DNA of 64,000 bases. Source: RHKX01 sp963823275 (GTDB lineage: Bacteria; Actinomycetota; Thermoleophilia; Solirubrobacterales; 70-9). Shown piece by piece: positions 35,224 to 44,009 of this stretch. Numbering within the stretch: position 1 is the first letter of the stretch; the number at the start of each line of letters is the position of its first letter. Position numbers and translations under genes: made by a program. The DNA is taken from assembly GCA_963823275.1 (NCBI GenBank), contig CAWGKW010000002.1, forward strand, positions 62,001 through 126,000. Reading direction: 5' to 3'. The notes under the pieces are model-generated. The model saw nothing but the letters and a program-made list of their open reading frames with translations. It ran no database searches and was not told the origin of the DNA.

Positions 35224-35256
35224 GAGCCCGGTCGGCGTCAGCCGGCCGGGCTCTTT
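35224..35256 (+). terminator. Intrinsic terminator after groEL
   Basis: GAGCCCGG-T-CGGC (35224-35236), loop GTCA, then GCCG-G-CCGGGCTC (35241-35253) give a 13-bp stem with one G-T wobble. TTT follows. It lies about 50 nt after the groEL stop. Confidence 0.8.
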
Positions 35257-35363
35257 GCTTGGAGGGCGCATCCGACCTCCCGAACCCGGACTCCCGCCTG
35301 CCATGGCATCCCCCGCCGTGAGAAGTGAGGATGGTCAGCGACGGCCCGGGTGCGATCTCGGGC

Positions 35364-36134
35364 CTATCTGGTGAAGCCCGGCCCGTAGCGCCGCAGGCAC
35401 TCGCGCTGGCCGCGCGTGGCGCCGATGTCGATCGAATGGCTGCGCTCGTTCGCGTTTCCGTGCGCGCTCGGATTCCTCCACGGAACCCAGCGCGGATCGG
35501 CCACGTTCAGCACCCCGGCGTACAGCGAACGGAAGTCGGCCTGGTTGAACCTCGCGACCTTGCGGTCGATCGAGCCGAGCCAGGCGCCGGCGAGGCAATC
35601 GGCATTGAGCTCCGCCTCGATCGAGTGCCTGAACGCGTTGAAGATCCCGAGCCGGTCCTGCACCAGATGGCCGTACTCGTGGGCGAGGACGAACATCACC
35701 GCCGCGTCGCCGGATCGCCGATACAGGTCGCGCTGCATCCAGTTGCCGTCCCAGGAGATCGTTTCGTCGCCCTGGCAGTAGACGGCGTTCCGAGGGCCCG
35801 ACTTGCGGCCGCCGCAACCCGGATCCTCGGATCGGTTCCAATAGGAGATGAGCCGCAGGGGCGGCCCCGCATCGTCGGCCCCGAGATCGAGCAGCTGATT
35901 GCCCCAGTAGGTGTTGAGCAGGTTGAAGCTTCCGCTCAAGAGCCTGACGTAGCCCCGGGGACCGCGATCGTTTTGAATCGAAGGCGCATCGGCCTTACCT
36001 GAGCTGTTCGCCCGGGTCGTGGTCGAGTATGCGTTCCCGTCGCCGAGCTCGCATCCGCTGATCGCCAGAAGCGCCGCCGAGCAGGCGCCCACGACCAATA
36101 GATCAACGTAGCGCCTGCGTGTTGTGGGCCTCAC
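35364..36134 (-). CDS. Lipoprotein zinc metallopeptidase (YpfJ/neutral zinc peptidase type)
   Basis: This 256-aa protein starts at GTG 36134. The N-terminus is a lipoprotein signal with lipobox LAISGC (Cys about residue 28), so it should be anchored to the outer face of the membrane. The catalytic helix is MFVLAHEYGHLVQDRLG (HExxH). A downstream EAELNADCLAGAWLG segment supplies the third ligand Glu or Asp, as in the neutral zinc metallopeptidase family. The substrate is unknown. It is divergent from the WS/DGAT gene with only 49 bp between the start codons. Confidence 0.8.
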   Translation of the reverse strand: MRPTTRRRYVDLLVVGACSAALLAISGCELGDGNAYSTTTRANSSGKADAPSIQNDRGPRGYVRLLSGSFNLLNTYWGNQLLDLGADDAGPPLRLISYWNRSEDPGCGGRKSGPRNAVYCQGDETISWDGNWMQRDLYRRSGDAAVMFVLAHEYGHLVQDRLGIFNAFRHSIEAELNADCLAGAWLGSIDRKVARFNQADFRSLYAGVLNVADPRWVPWRNPSAHGNANERSHSIDIGATRGQRECLRRYGPGFTR

Positions 36135-36183
36135 CGCATCCGAAAGCTAAGCAATCGACCCGGCCAGCTGCCACGATCAGAGC

Positions 36184-37449
36184 GTGGCGACCACCGGCGA
36201 TGGCATCCCGCTTCAGCCCGAGGACAGGGCGATCCTCGACCTCGAGTGCGAATCGATCGCCGGCCACACCTGCAAGGTCGTGCTGCTGGGGGAGGGGGCT
36301 CCGAGGACCGACGAGCTGCGGGCCCGCGTTGCGGAGCGGATTGCGGCGGTGCCCGAGCTGACCCGCAAGCTGGGCGGAGCCGATGACGCCCCGGCCTGGG
36401 TCCCCGATGAGCAGTTCGATCTGGCCGCCCACGTTCGCCCGAGCGCGCTCGGCCCCACGTCCGGCCGGCAGGCCGAGCTCGACGAGATCGCCCGCCTCTT
36501 CGAGCAGCGCCTCGACCGCGAGCGACCACTGTGGACGATCGACGTCGTTGAGCGCTCGAACGGGGGATCGCTGCTCGTCTGGCGCATCCACCACGCGCTC
36601 GCCGACGGGAAGACGTCGATGCGATTCGCCAGGGAGCTGCTCTGGGATGTCGACTCCGTGAGTTCGGTCCCTGCGCCGGCTCCGCGAGGCGAGCGATATG
36701 AGCAACGAGACGTCGCTCGGCGTCGGCACCTCGCAGCATTCATCGACCGCGAGTTCGCCGGCTCGTTGCACCACTCGCCGTTCGACGGCAGGATCGGCGG
36801 GAGGCGCCGGATCGCGATCGCGAGGATCCCCCTCCACTCACTCCACGACGCCGCCAAGAGCCTCGCGGGCGCAACGCTCAACGATGCGGTGCTCTCGGTT
36901 GTCGCAGGCTCGCTGCGACGCTGGCTCGAACACCACCATGGGTCGCTCGGCTCCGTCCGCGTTCGGGTGCCGGTCAGTCTGCACCACGAAGGTGACGACG
37001 TCGCCAACCGGGATTCGTTCTTCTCGGTCAGCCTTCCCCTGCATGAGCCCGATCCGGTCAGGCGCCTGCGAATCGTCAACCACGAGACGACCGTGCGCAA
37101 GCAGCAGCACGACGCCGAGCTGCTCGAGCAGACGATCGAACGGCTGAGGCACCTGTCACCGCGGCTCGCCGGCCTGGTCGGCCGGATCGAGAGCAGCCCG
37201 CGCGAGTTCGCCGTCAGCGTCTCCAACGTCCCCGGCCCCCGCCATCCGGTCAGCGTCCTCGGTGCGCCGGTCGAAGGGCTGCATTCGATCGCCGAGATCG
37301 GCCTCCGCCACGGCCTCCGGATCTCGGTGGTCTCGCTGGCCGACGGCCTGTTCTTCGGCTTCAATGCCGATCCCGGCCTCGTCGGCGACCTCGAGACGAT
37401 GGCCGACGGCGTGGAGATCGAGGCGGCGGCGCTGATCGCCGCCGCCTAG
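36184..37449 (+). CDS. WS/DGAT-type acyltransferase
   Basis: This 421-aa enzyme starts at GTG 36184. The catalytic motif is VWRIHHALADGKTS (HHxxxDG). Other family motifs are TLNDAVLSVVAGSLRRWL, VRVRVPVSLHHEGD, VSNVPGPRHPVSVLGAPV (the PGP turn) and GLRHGLRISVVSLADGLFFG. These enzymes esterify acyl-CoA to fatty alcohols or diacylglycerol, forming wax esters or triacylglycerol as storage lipid in actinobacteria. It is slightly shorter than the typical 450-480 aa. It stands alone, with no lipid gene adjacent. Confidence 0.85.
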   Translation: MATTGDGIPLQPEDRAILDLECESIAGHTCKVVLLGEGAPRTDELRARVAERIAAVPELTRKLGGADDAPAWVPDEQFDLAAHVRPSALGPTSGRQAELDEIARLFEQRLDRERPLWTIDVVERSNGGSLLVWRIHHALADGKTSMRFARELLWDVDSVSSVPAPAPRGERYEQRDVARRRHLAAFIDREFAGSLHHSPFDGRIGGRRRIAIARIPLHSLHDAAKSLAGATLNDAVLSVVAGSLRRWLEHHHGSLGSVRVRVPVSLHHEGDDVANRDSFFSVSLPLHEPDPVRRLRIVNHETTVRKQQHDAELLEQTIERLRHLSPRLAGLVGRIESSPREFAVSVSNVPGPRHPVSVLGAPVEGLHSIAEIGLRHGLRISVVSLADGLFFGFNADPGLVGDLETMADGVEIEAAALIAAA

Positions 37450-37505
37450 GCTCAGACGGGGGCGAGAGCAGTCTGGAGGATGGGGTCGAGGTCCTCGCTC
37501 AATGC

Positions 37506-38372
37506 TCAGCCCCCGAGCACGGCCCTCATCGACACCGGCTCCACCCCGAGACCCTCGACGTCTGCCGTGCCCCGCTCGCTGACCATCGGCACCTCGAGCA
37601 GCTCGGCCTCCTCCCAGGTCGCGAAGGCGACGTCGCCGAAGATCCGCCGCAGCCAGATCAGCGCCGAACGGACGAACGGGAGGGGGACGTGGATCGAGGG
37701 GCGTTCGCGTCCGGCCGAGGCTGCGATCAGCCGAGCCTGCTGCTCGTAGGTCATGCGCTCCGGCCCGGCCAGCTCGAAGCGCCCCGGCGGCGAGTCGAGC
37801 GAAGCGAGGATGGCCCGGGCGACGTCCTGGGCCCAGATCGGCTCGTAGGCGGACTGGCCGCGGCCCGAGATCGGCAGCAGCGGCAACAGCGCCAGGCGCC
37901 TCATCCACGTGACCCAGGTGTCGTCGAGGTCGTAGATGATCGAGGGGGCGAAGATGGTCGTCTCGAGCTCCGAGGACTTGACCCGCTCCTCGGCAAGGGC
38001 CTTGGAGCGGAAGAACCGGGTGCGCTGAAAGCGGGTCGCGCCGAGGGCGCTGAAGAAGACGAAGCGGCGAACCCCGGCCTGCTCGGCCGCTGCCAGCAGA
38101 CGGTGGGTGCCCAGGGCGGTGATCTCCTCGATCCTCCTGGGCGGCTGGTCACGCATTGCTGCGGCGAGGTGGATGACGGTGTCGACCCCGCGAACCGCGT
38201 GGCGCAATCCGCGCGGGTCGCTGAGGTCGGCGAGCGAAAGCTGCACCCGCACCCGCTCCGGGCCGAGGCGACGTGGGTCCCGAACGAGGCAGCGAACCTC
38301 GTGGCCCTGGTCGAGCAACAACGGCAGCACCGCCGAGCCCACGACCCCCGTTCCTCCGGTGAGCAGAATCAT
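37506..38372 (-). CDS. NAD(P)-binding atypical SDR protein (NDUFA9-like)
   Basis: ATG 38372 gives 288 aa, starting with the nucleotide loop MILLTGGTGVVGSAV. Further segments are VRCLVRDPRRLG, VDTVIHLAAAMRD, RFVFFSALGATRF, TTIFAPSIIYD and FELAGPERMTYEQQARLI. This pattern belongs to the atypical short-chain dehydrogenases that include the complex I accessory protein NDUFA9 and bacterial ubiquinone-related proteins. The usual YxxxK is degenerate, so catalysis is uncertain. It is divergent from the ferredoxin gene. Confidence 0.75.
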   Translation of the reverse strand: MILLTGGTGVVGSAVLPLLLDQGHEVRCLVRDPRRLGPERVRVQLSLADLSDPRGLRHAVRGVDTVIHLAAAMRDQPPRRIEEITALGTHRLLAAAEQAGVRRFVFFSALGATRFQRTRFFRSKALAEERVKSSELETTIFAPSIIYDLDDTWVTWMRRLALLPLLPISGRGQSAYEPIWAQDVARAILASLDSPPGRFELAGPERMTYEQQARLIAASAGRERPSIHVPLPFVRSALIWLRRIFGDVAFATWEEAELLEVPMVSERGTADVEGLGVEPVSMRAVLGG

Positions 38373-38503
38373 CGCCGCGAACCCTACCCCTGACCCACAG
38401 CGGGCATCTCGGCCGCACCGCCGGTCCCTACAATGTCGCCGTCTGCCGCTCCGACCAAAAGGGGGCGGCCCGCTGAGATCAAACGAACGAGAAGGAACCA
38501 GCC

Positions 38504-38767
38504 GTGACTTACGTGATCGCAGAGCCTTGCATCGGGGAGAAGGACAACTCGTGCGTCGAGGTCTGCCCGGTCGACTGCATCCATCCGACTCCCGACGAGC
38601 CGGACTACGAGGCCGCAAAGCAGCTCTTCATCGATCCCGACGAGTGCATCGATTGCGACGCCTGCGTCGAGGCCTGCCCGGTGGACGCCTGCTTCGCCGA
38701 GGATCAGCTCCCCAGCGAGTGGTCACCGTTCGCTCAGCTCAACGCTGACTACTTCGCCAACAAGTAG
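38504..38767 (+). CDS. fdxA: Ferredoxin with 7Fe-type cluster motifs
   Basis: This 87-aa protein starts at GTG 38504. The N-terminal cluster has CIGEKDNSCVEVCPVDCIH (spaced for a 3Fe-4S site). The second is ECIDCDACVEACPVDACF (CxxCxxCxxxCP, a 4Fe-4S site). This is the FdxA type common in actinobacteria, a soluble low-potential electron carrier for cytochromes P450 and other reductases. A GAAGGAA site lies upstream. The C-terminal extension (SEWSPFAQLNADYFANK) is typical. Confidence 0.92.
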   Translation: MTYVIAEPCIGEKDNSCVEVCPVDCIHPTPDEPDYEAAKQLFIDPDECIDCDACVEACPVDACFAEDQLPSEWSPFAQLNADYFANK

Positions 38768-38822
38768 CCCGACGATCGGAGGCGGGTCCGCGCCGGGCGG
38801 CAACGGGAGGCGTTTCGGAGGG

Positions 38823-39680
38823 CTGCCGCGAGGCCTGATCGGACTCTGGCTCGCCGCCGGCGCAGCGGTCTTCGCCCTCTACCTGCTGGTTGTCAGGACC
38901 TACTGGGGCCAGCGCCTCGACGAGCACGCGTTCGTCGGCCACGACTTCTTCACCAACCGAGCCGCTCAGGCCGACAGCTTCCTGCGGATCGTTTCGATCG
39001 GGTCGCTGCTGCTCGCGATCGGCCTTGTGGCGGCGGTTGCCGTCTTCCGGCGTCGCCCGCGGCTCGCGTTGATCAGCGCCGCCTCGATCGGAATCTCGCT
39101 GATCGCGACCGAGGTGCTCAAGCTCGTCCTGCTCGAGCGTCCTCAGCTCGTCCCGAGCTACATCTTCGACAACTCCTATCCCTCCGGTCACGCAACGGTC
39201 GGGATGTCGGTCGCGGTCGCCGCGATGCTCGTCGTCCCGCGTCGTCTCCTCCTCGCCACTGCGATTGGCGCCGGCCTGTTCGGGTCGGCCTTCGGGGTCG
39301 CCGTCGTGGCCGCCGGTTGGCACCGCCCCAGCGACGCCGTCGGTTCGTTCCTCGTGGTTCTCTCGGTCGGAGCCGCCTGCGCCGCATTGAGTCACCTCTT
39401 CCCCGATCGCGCCGATCTGAGGAAGCCTCGTGGACCTCTGCGACTGCCTTCGATCACGATCGGCGCCGCCGAGCTCGGGTTGCTCGCCCTGGCGCTCGGC
39501 AACCTCGCCATCTTCGCCCTCGCGTTGCTGACCTACCGCGGTATCCCGTGGACCAGCACCGGAGCGGGGTTCCTGCTGTCGGCCGCCGCGATCGTCGTCT
39601 GCGGCCTGCTGACCACCATCGCGCTGGCCACGGCGATGTCGGCCGCCGGCGAGCCGGGCGAAGCTCGGGCTACGGGCTAG
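38823..39680 (+). CDS. PAP2-family membrane phosphatase, start uncertain
   Basis: The protein has about six transmembrane helices. The PAP2 motifs are KLVLLERPQ (KxxxxxxRP), NSYPSGHATVGM (PSGH with the catalytic His) and AAGWHRPSDAVGSF (RxxxxxHxxxD-like). It should hydrolyse a lipid phosphate such as undecaprenyl pyrophosphate or phosphatidate at the outer membrane face. Hydrophobic helix coding (GLIGLWLAAGAAVFALYL) extends upstream of the first GTG at 39027, but no ATG, GTG or TTG lies in that frame. CTG at 38823, 38835 or 38745 is the only option, so 38823 is a guess. Its stop shares CTAG with the convergent mrp gene. Confidence 0.7.
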   Translation: MPRGLIGLWLAAGAAVFALYLLVVRTYWGQRLDEHAFVGHDFFTNRAAQADSFLRIVSIGSLLLAIGLVAAVAVFRRRPRLALISAASIGISLIATEVLKLVLLERPQLVPSYIFDNSYPSGHATVGMSVAVAAMLVVPRRLLLATAIGAGLFGSAFGVAVVAAGWHRPSDAVGSFLVVLSVGAACAALSHLFPDRADLRKPRGPLRLPSITIGAAELGLLALALGNLAIFALALLTYRGIPWTSTGAGFLLSAAAIVVCGLLTTIALATAMSAAGEPGEARATG

Positions 39681-40852
39681 CCCCCGGCCTGGACAACCGG
39701 CAGCTCCATGCCGCCGAGCGGGGCAGCGTCGGCGGCGGCGGGTGGGGACGCTGCAAGCACCGCCTCCATCAGCGGCAGCTCCACGGGAGTGGTGGAGATG
39801 ATGCCGCGTGCGGCCTGGCGGATCGCGATCGAGGCCGGGGAGTCGGGCTCGGAGGTCACCAGCGGGTTGCCGGAATCCGCGTGCTCGCGCAGCGCCTCCT
39901 CCAGCGGAACCTTGCCCAGCAGCGGTACCTTCAGTTCGTCGGCGAGCGATTGGCCGCCTCCCTCGCCGAAGATCGTGAAGCGCTGGCCGTCCGGAGCGGT
40001 GAAGCCGGACATGTTCTCGATCACGCCGACCACCTCGAGATCGACCTTGCCGGCCATCTCGGCGGCGCGGGCGGCAACCGACTGAGCCGCGGGCTGCGGA
40101 GTCGTGACGACGAGGATCTTGGCCTGCGGCAGCAACTGGGCGAGCGTCATCGACACGTCACCCGTTCCGGGCGGCAGATCAAGCAGCAGGTAGTCAAGCT
40201 CTCCCCAGTCGACGTCCTCGAGAAACTGCTGGATCGCCTTGTGGAGCATCGGCCCGCGCCAGACGACTGCGGCGTTCTCCTCGACGAAGAAGCCGATCGA
40301 CATCACCTTGACGCCGCTCGGCGATTCGAGCGGGATGATCTTGCGCTCGGCGTTGACCTCCGGCCTGCTGTTGACCCCGAGCATCCGGGGGATCGAATAG
40401 CCGTAGACGTCGCAATCGAGGGCGCCCACCCTCTTGCCCTGCGCGGTCAGGGAGGCGGCGAGGTTGGCGGTCATAGTCGACTTGCCGACCCCGCCCTTGC
40501 CGGAGGCGACGCAGATCACGTTCTTGACCTGAGCGAGAGCACCCTCCGGGAGACCCCCCGGCCGGCCGAGCTTCTGCTGCAGGCCCTGCTTTTCGGTATC
40601 GGAGAGAACGTCGAAGCCGACGCCCACGCTGGTCACTCCCTCGATCGGGCCGACGTTGTCGACGACCGCCTTCTCGAACTGCGCGCGGATCGGGCATCCG
40701 GGCGTGGTCAGCGAGACCACGACATCCACCCGCCCGTCCTCGTGGATATCGATCGAGCGGACCATGCCGAGCTCGACGATCGATCGGCGCAGCTCCGGAT
40801 CGATCACCGATCGGAGGGCCTCGGTCACCTGATCTTCAGTGGGTTTCGCCAT
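39677..40852 (-). CDS. apbC: Mrp/NBP35-type iron-sulfur carrier ATPase
   Basis: This 391-aa protein begins with a MIP18/DUF59 domain (TEALRSVIDPELRRSIVELG, VSLTTPGCPIRAQFE). A deviant Walker A loop VASGKGGVGKSTMTANLAA follows, then DLPPGTGDVSMTLAQL (Walker B) and VVGVIENMSGF. This is the Mrp/ApbC family, which carries and transfers Fe-S clusters. The CxxC of many family members is missing after the ENMSGF segment (TAPDGQRF instead of a CPxC-type motif), which is odd for a cluster carrier. It converges on the PAP2 gene with a shared CTAG stop. Confidence 0.85.
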   Translation of the reverse strand: MAKPTEDQVTEALRSVIDPELRRSIVELGMVRSIDIHEDGRVDVVVSLTTPGCPIRAQFEKAVVDNVGPIEGVTSVGVGFDVLSDTEKQGLQQKLGRPGGLPEGALAQVKNVICVASGKGGVGKSTMTANLAASLTAQGKRVGALDCDVYGYSIPRMLGVNSRPEVNAERKIIPLESPSGVKVMSIGFFVEENAAVVWRGPMLHKAIQQFLEDVDWGELDYLLLDLPPGTGDVSMTLAQLLPQAKILVVTTPQPAAQSVAARAAEMAGKVDLEVVGVIENMSGFTAPDGQRFTIFGEGGGQSLADELKVPLLGKVPLEEALREHADSGNPLVTSEPDSPASIAIRQAARGIISTTPVELPLMEAVLAASPPAAADAAPLGGMELPVVQAGG

Positions 40853-41078
40853 CGGGAGGCATTGTCTCAGACCCTGAGCCTGGGGTGGATCGGTGGGCCT
40901 GGGCCATCGGTCGTGTCATTGCTACCCCTGAGGGAACACGATCACACGACCGATTGAAGAAACCCCTCGGCAGGCGGCGTGAACGGTGACCAACCTCCCA
41001 TGGTCCTCCCTTCCCCAGCCCCCCAACTCTCACCCGCCGGCGGTCGCTCGGCAGGCCACGCCCACCGCAAACGCCCAG

Positions 41079-41116
41079 AAAAAAGACACAGCGGGCCCTT
41101 GCGAGCCCGCTGTGTC
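41079..41116 (-). terminator. Intrinsic terminator downstream of the H1-like gene
   Basis: On the minus strand GACACAGCGGGC, an 8-nt loop and GCCCGCTGTGTC form a perfect 12-bp stem, followed by six T. It lies 115 bp beyond the H1-like gene's stop (41231). The rest of the gap 40853-41230 holds no gene that I can support. Confidence 0.85.
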
Positions 41117-41230
41117 GGGGAGGAGAGGTGGGGGGCCGGAGCTTGTCCGACTCCCCGGTCTACCCGCGGGTTATGGGGCGGGCAGATTTCTCCGAGTGCC
41201 CCTCTCCGTGGGCGCTCGGGCTAAGTGGTC

Positions 41231-41827
41231 CTAGACCAGCGAACGAACCCGCTCACTGACCTCGCGGACGCGATTCTCGGCGTCCGTGCGGCCGGTCTTG
41301 ATCGTCGACTCAGCGTCGCGACGCCGGGCCTTGAGATCACGCTCGACCTGGGTGCGGCGCTTCTTGACTACGCGCTCGACCTGGGTGCGGGTGCGCTTGG
41401 CGCGCTGGAGGGCGCGCTTGCGGGCGCTGCCGCCCCGACGCTCGGCCTTGTTGAGCTCACGACGGAGCTGAGTCCGCACGCGGCGCAGCTCGACCTCACG
41501 CTTGGTCGGACTGCCGAACCGGTCGCCGATCTCGTTGACGCGGTCGGCGGCGGTCAGGACGGCGCCGACGGGGACGTCGACGGCCGTCTCGGTTGCGGCA
41601 ACGACGTACTCGGTCGCGGCGTTGACGCCGGCCCTCGCCTGATGCAGCGTTGTGGTCGCCTCGTGGGCGGTGGCCTCAGCCGCGGCCTCGGCCGTAGCCT
41701 CGGTGTCCACGGCGCCCGTCCTGGCGGTGGTGGCGGTCTTCTTGGCCGCCGTTCTGGTCTTGGTGGCCTGCGCCTTGGCGGTGGCCTTTGCCTTTGCCTT
41801 TGTCTTGGGTCCCGTGGTGGTAGCCAT
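41231..41827 (-). CDS. Lys/Ala-rich histone H1-like or coiled-coil protein
   Basis: ATG 41827 gives 198 aa. Residues 1-40 are a low-complexity Lys/Ala/Thr tract (KTKAKAKATAKAQATKTRTA) like the tails of bacterial H1-like proteins. Residues 45-95 are Ala/Glu-rich helix (TEATAEAAAEATAHEATTT). Residues 105-198 are a long Arg/Lys/Glu coiled coil (REVELRRVRTQLRRELNKAE, ERRGGSARKRALQRAKRTRT). The basic tail suggests DNA or polyanion binding, while the coiled coil recalls HbhA and phasin-like proteins. It ends 115 bp before a strong terminator. The upstream region (41828-42009) is lower in GC than its surroundings and carries an AAGGGG site. Confidence 0.65.
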   Translation of the reverse strand: MATTTGPKTKAKAKATAKAQATKTRTAAKKTATTARTGAVDTEATAEAAAEATAHEATTTLHQARAGVNAATEYVVAATETAVDVPVGAVLTAADRVNEIGDRFGSPTKREVELRRVRTQLRRELNKAERRGGSARKRALQRAKRTRTQVERVVKKRRTQVERDLKARRRDAESTIKTGRTDAENRVREVSERVRSLV

Positions 41828-42009
41828 CTGAATTCTCAACCCCTTAAAGGTGTCTGATGAAGTGTGCTAACTAACTTCCTTATTTCTAAGGATGTTCAGA
41901 GTGTAGCACCGAACGCCTGTTCTTACACAGCCCCGCAAAGCTAGTTACAGAGCCATCTGTGAGTGATGTCACAGAGAGCCCGGGAGGCCATATCCGCCGT
42001 TTGGGGTGC

Positions 42010-43065
42010 TCAGGCAGCCGCGATGGGAGCCGAGACGCGGTCGATCCAGGCCGCCGGGACGGCCAACTCACCCAGGTCCGGCAGCGCGTCGGGGCTCTCC
42101 CAGGCGCGGTTGAGGCCGGCGATGCCCACGTCCGCCACGACCGCATCGCAGAAGCGCTTGCCGTCCTTGTACTGGCGCAGCTTCAGCTCGAAGCCGAACA
42201 GCCAGGAGAGGAGGCGGGCCACCGGGCTGCGGCTCTCGCGCCGCCGCTCGATCCCGGCCCTGAGCACCTCGACCGCGGGACCGAGCCCATCCGCGGCGGC
42301 GTCCATGACGTGCTCGGCGAAGCCCTCGATGGCAGCCATCGAAGCCTGCACAGCGTTGATCGTCGCCAGTGACTCGGCGGGCGCGAGCAGCGAGACCGGG
42401 TCGGTGGCTCGCAACCCGGCGATCGTCTGCCGCGGATCGGTCGAGGCGAGCCGACGGGCGCGATCGAGGATCTCGCCCGCCGGGAACCTCGCCGGCGTCT
42501 CCTCCAGCAGGTTCCGTGCCAGGTCACCGACATGGGTGCGCAGCCATGGCGCCGAGGCGAAGTGGACCGCATGGGTCACCTCGTGGAGTGCGACCCAGTC
42601 CAGCACGTGATCGGGTCGCCCGCCGAGCTGCCTCGACGCGTTGTCGATGTTCTCGCCGACGAAGATCAGCCGCGGCGCACGTTCGCCGCCGAGGAGCGGG
42701 AACTCGTACTGGCCGAGGACGTGGCGTGAGGCGAACCCGATCAGCGTGCCGAGCTCGACGGCGAGCACACGGCTCGCGACCGCCGCGAGCGGGCCGGCAC
42801 CCCCCGATCCATCGAGCCGACTCGCGATCGGCCTGAGCATCTCCCCCATCGAGGTCAGGTTGATCTGGGCCCATTCGCGACGACTGACCCACTCGGGCTC
42901 GGGGAGCTGCTCGGCAATCGATAGCCCCGTGTAGCCGAGGACGGCCTCGGCGGAGCGGCTCCCCACCGAGCTGAGGTCGACCTCACCCATCATCGCGGCA
43001 GCTCCGCCCCCGAGCCCGGTGCCGGCGATGCGGTTGGCGAGATCCCAGTCGACGAGCTCGCTCAC
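42010..43065 (-). CDS. Zincin-like protease of the actinobacterial DUF2342 type
   Basis: This 351-aa protein starts at GTG 43065 (MSELVDWDLANRIAGTG). The metal helix is WVALHEVTHAVHFASAPWL (HExxH); the third ligand is probably the Glu in AAIEGFAEHVMDAAA. LIFVGENIDNASRQLG is a conserved family segment. This family is found almost only in actinobacteria and has been annotated as coenzyme F420 biosynthesis-associated or putative hydrolase, without clear biochemistry. The gene is 30 nt from the downstream IMPase gene. Confidence 0.8.
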   Translation of the reverse strand: MSELVDWDLANRIAGTGLGGGAAAMMGEVDLSSVGSRSAEAVLGYTGLSIAEQLPEPEWVSRREWAQINLTSMGEMLRPIASRLDGSGGAGPLAAVASRVLAVELGTLIGFASRHVLGQYEFPLLGGERAPRLIFVGENIDNASRQLGGRPDHVLDWVALHEVTHAVHFASAPWLRTHVGDLARNLLEETPARFPAGEILDRARRLASTDPRQTIAGLRATDPVSLLAPAESLATINAVQASMAAIEGFAEHVMDAAADGLGPAVEVLRAGIERRRESRSPVARLLSWLFGFELKLRQYKDGKRFCDAVVADVGIAGLNRAWESPDALPDLGELAVPAAWIDRVSAPIAAA

Positions 43066-43098
43066 GGGGCCGCTGCGGATCGCTGCGACTGCAACGAC

Positions 43099-43962
43099 CT
43101 ACCCCGCATGGCGGGCGGCGCCTGCATCCTGGGCGGCGCGGACGATCTCGAGGTGCTCGGGCGAGAGCGCGGCGGCGACCGCGTAGCGCGCCTCTAGGTC
43201 CAGAGGCGCCTCCGAGAGTTCGTGACCGACGAAGACCATCTCGCCGCCGGCCTCGCGGACGATCAGCTGGGCGGCGGCGGCGTCGACGGAGCGACAGCCG
43301 CGGGCCGACAGCATTCCGTCAAAGCGTGCGCAGGCCACGTAGCTGAGGGTGATCGCGATCGATCCGATCGCCCGCAATCGGTAGGCCTTGCCCTGAAGCT
43401 CGTCCACGGCACCGAGGATCCAGCGCGGATCCGCGGATTCGAGCCCGACCACCTCCAGCGGCATCTCCTCGGTTCGTGGCTCGATCGTGACCCCGTTGAG
43501 GCGGGCGCCGCGGCCGAGGATTGCCGAGAACTCCTCGCCGGCGCCGAAGTCGTGGACGAAGCCGAACTCGACATCGGCCATCGAGTCACCGGAAGCGACT
43601 GCCACCGAGAGCGAATGGGAGGGAATCGTCCGACGGACGTTCATCGATCCGTCGATCGGGTCGATCACCACCCGCAACTCGGGATCGCCCTCTCCGAGGC
43701 GCACCTCGCCACGCTCCTCGCTGACGGCGGACAGCGCGGCCCCGGCCGCCGCGATCCGCTCGAGCTCCTCGAAGACGATGTCCTCGCACTGGCGGTCGAG
43801 CTTCAGGGTCATGTCCCCGCCCTCGCCTCGGCCCTCGTACTGGGTGCGAGCGGCGATCCCCTTGGTCGTTGCGAACAGTTCCGCCTGCCGTGCGGCCATC
43901 CGTCGGCAGGCATCGAGCCAGTTGATCTCGGGGTTCACCGACGGAATGGTATTGGCGAGCAC
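43099..43962 (-). CDS. Inositol monophosphatase-family phosphatase
   Basis: This 287-aa protein starts at GTG 43962; GTG 43938 is also possible. The metal site is SEERGE, then VVIDPIDGSMNVRRTIP (DPIDGS), and CRSVDAAAAQLIVREAGGEM replaces the usual WDxAAG. The first Trp is missing (SVDAAAAQ), so substrate choice may differ. The family cleaves inositol phosphates, fructose 1,6-bisphosphate or PAP, using Mg2+. In actinobacteria, inositol release feeds phosphatidylinositol and mycothiol. It probably shares a transcript with the zincin gene. Confidence 0.78.
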   Translation of the reverse strand: MLANTIPSVNPEINWLDACRRMAARQAELFATTKGIAARTQYEGRGEGGDMTLKLDRQCEDIVFEELERIAAAGAALSAVSEERGEVRLGEGDPELRVVIDPIDGSMNVRRTIPSHSLSVAVASGDSMADVEFGFVHDFGAGEEFSAILGRGARLNGVTIEPRTEEMPLEVVGLESADPRWILGAVDELQGKAYRLRAIGSIAITLSYVACARFDGMLSARGCRSVDAAAAQLIVREAGGEMVFVGHELSEAPLDLEARYAVAAALSPEHLEIVRAAQDAGAARHAG

Positions 43963-44009
43963 GTGGGGGCAACTTGGCGGGCCTCCCGGCCCTCGCTACG
44001 GTTGTCGGA

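Noticed and set aside
39317..40957. Plus-strand open frame of 546 codons
   Set aside because: It crosses the PAP2 end in another frame and is antisense to mrp, which is clearly coding.
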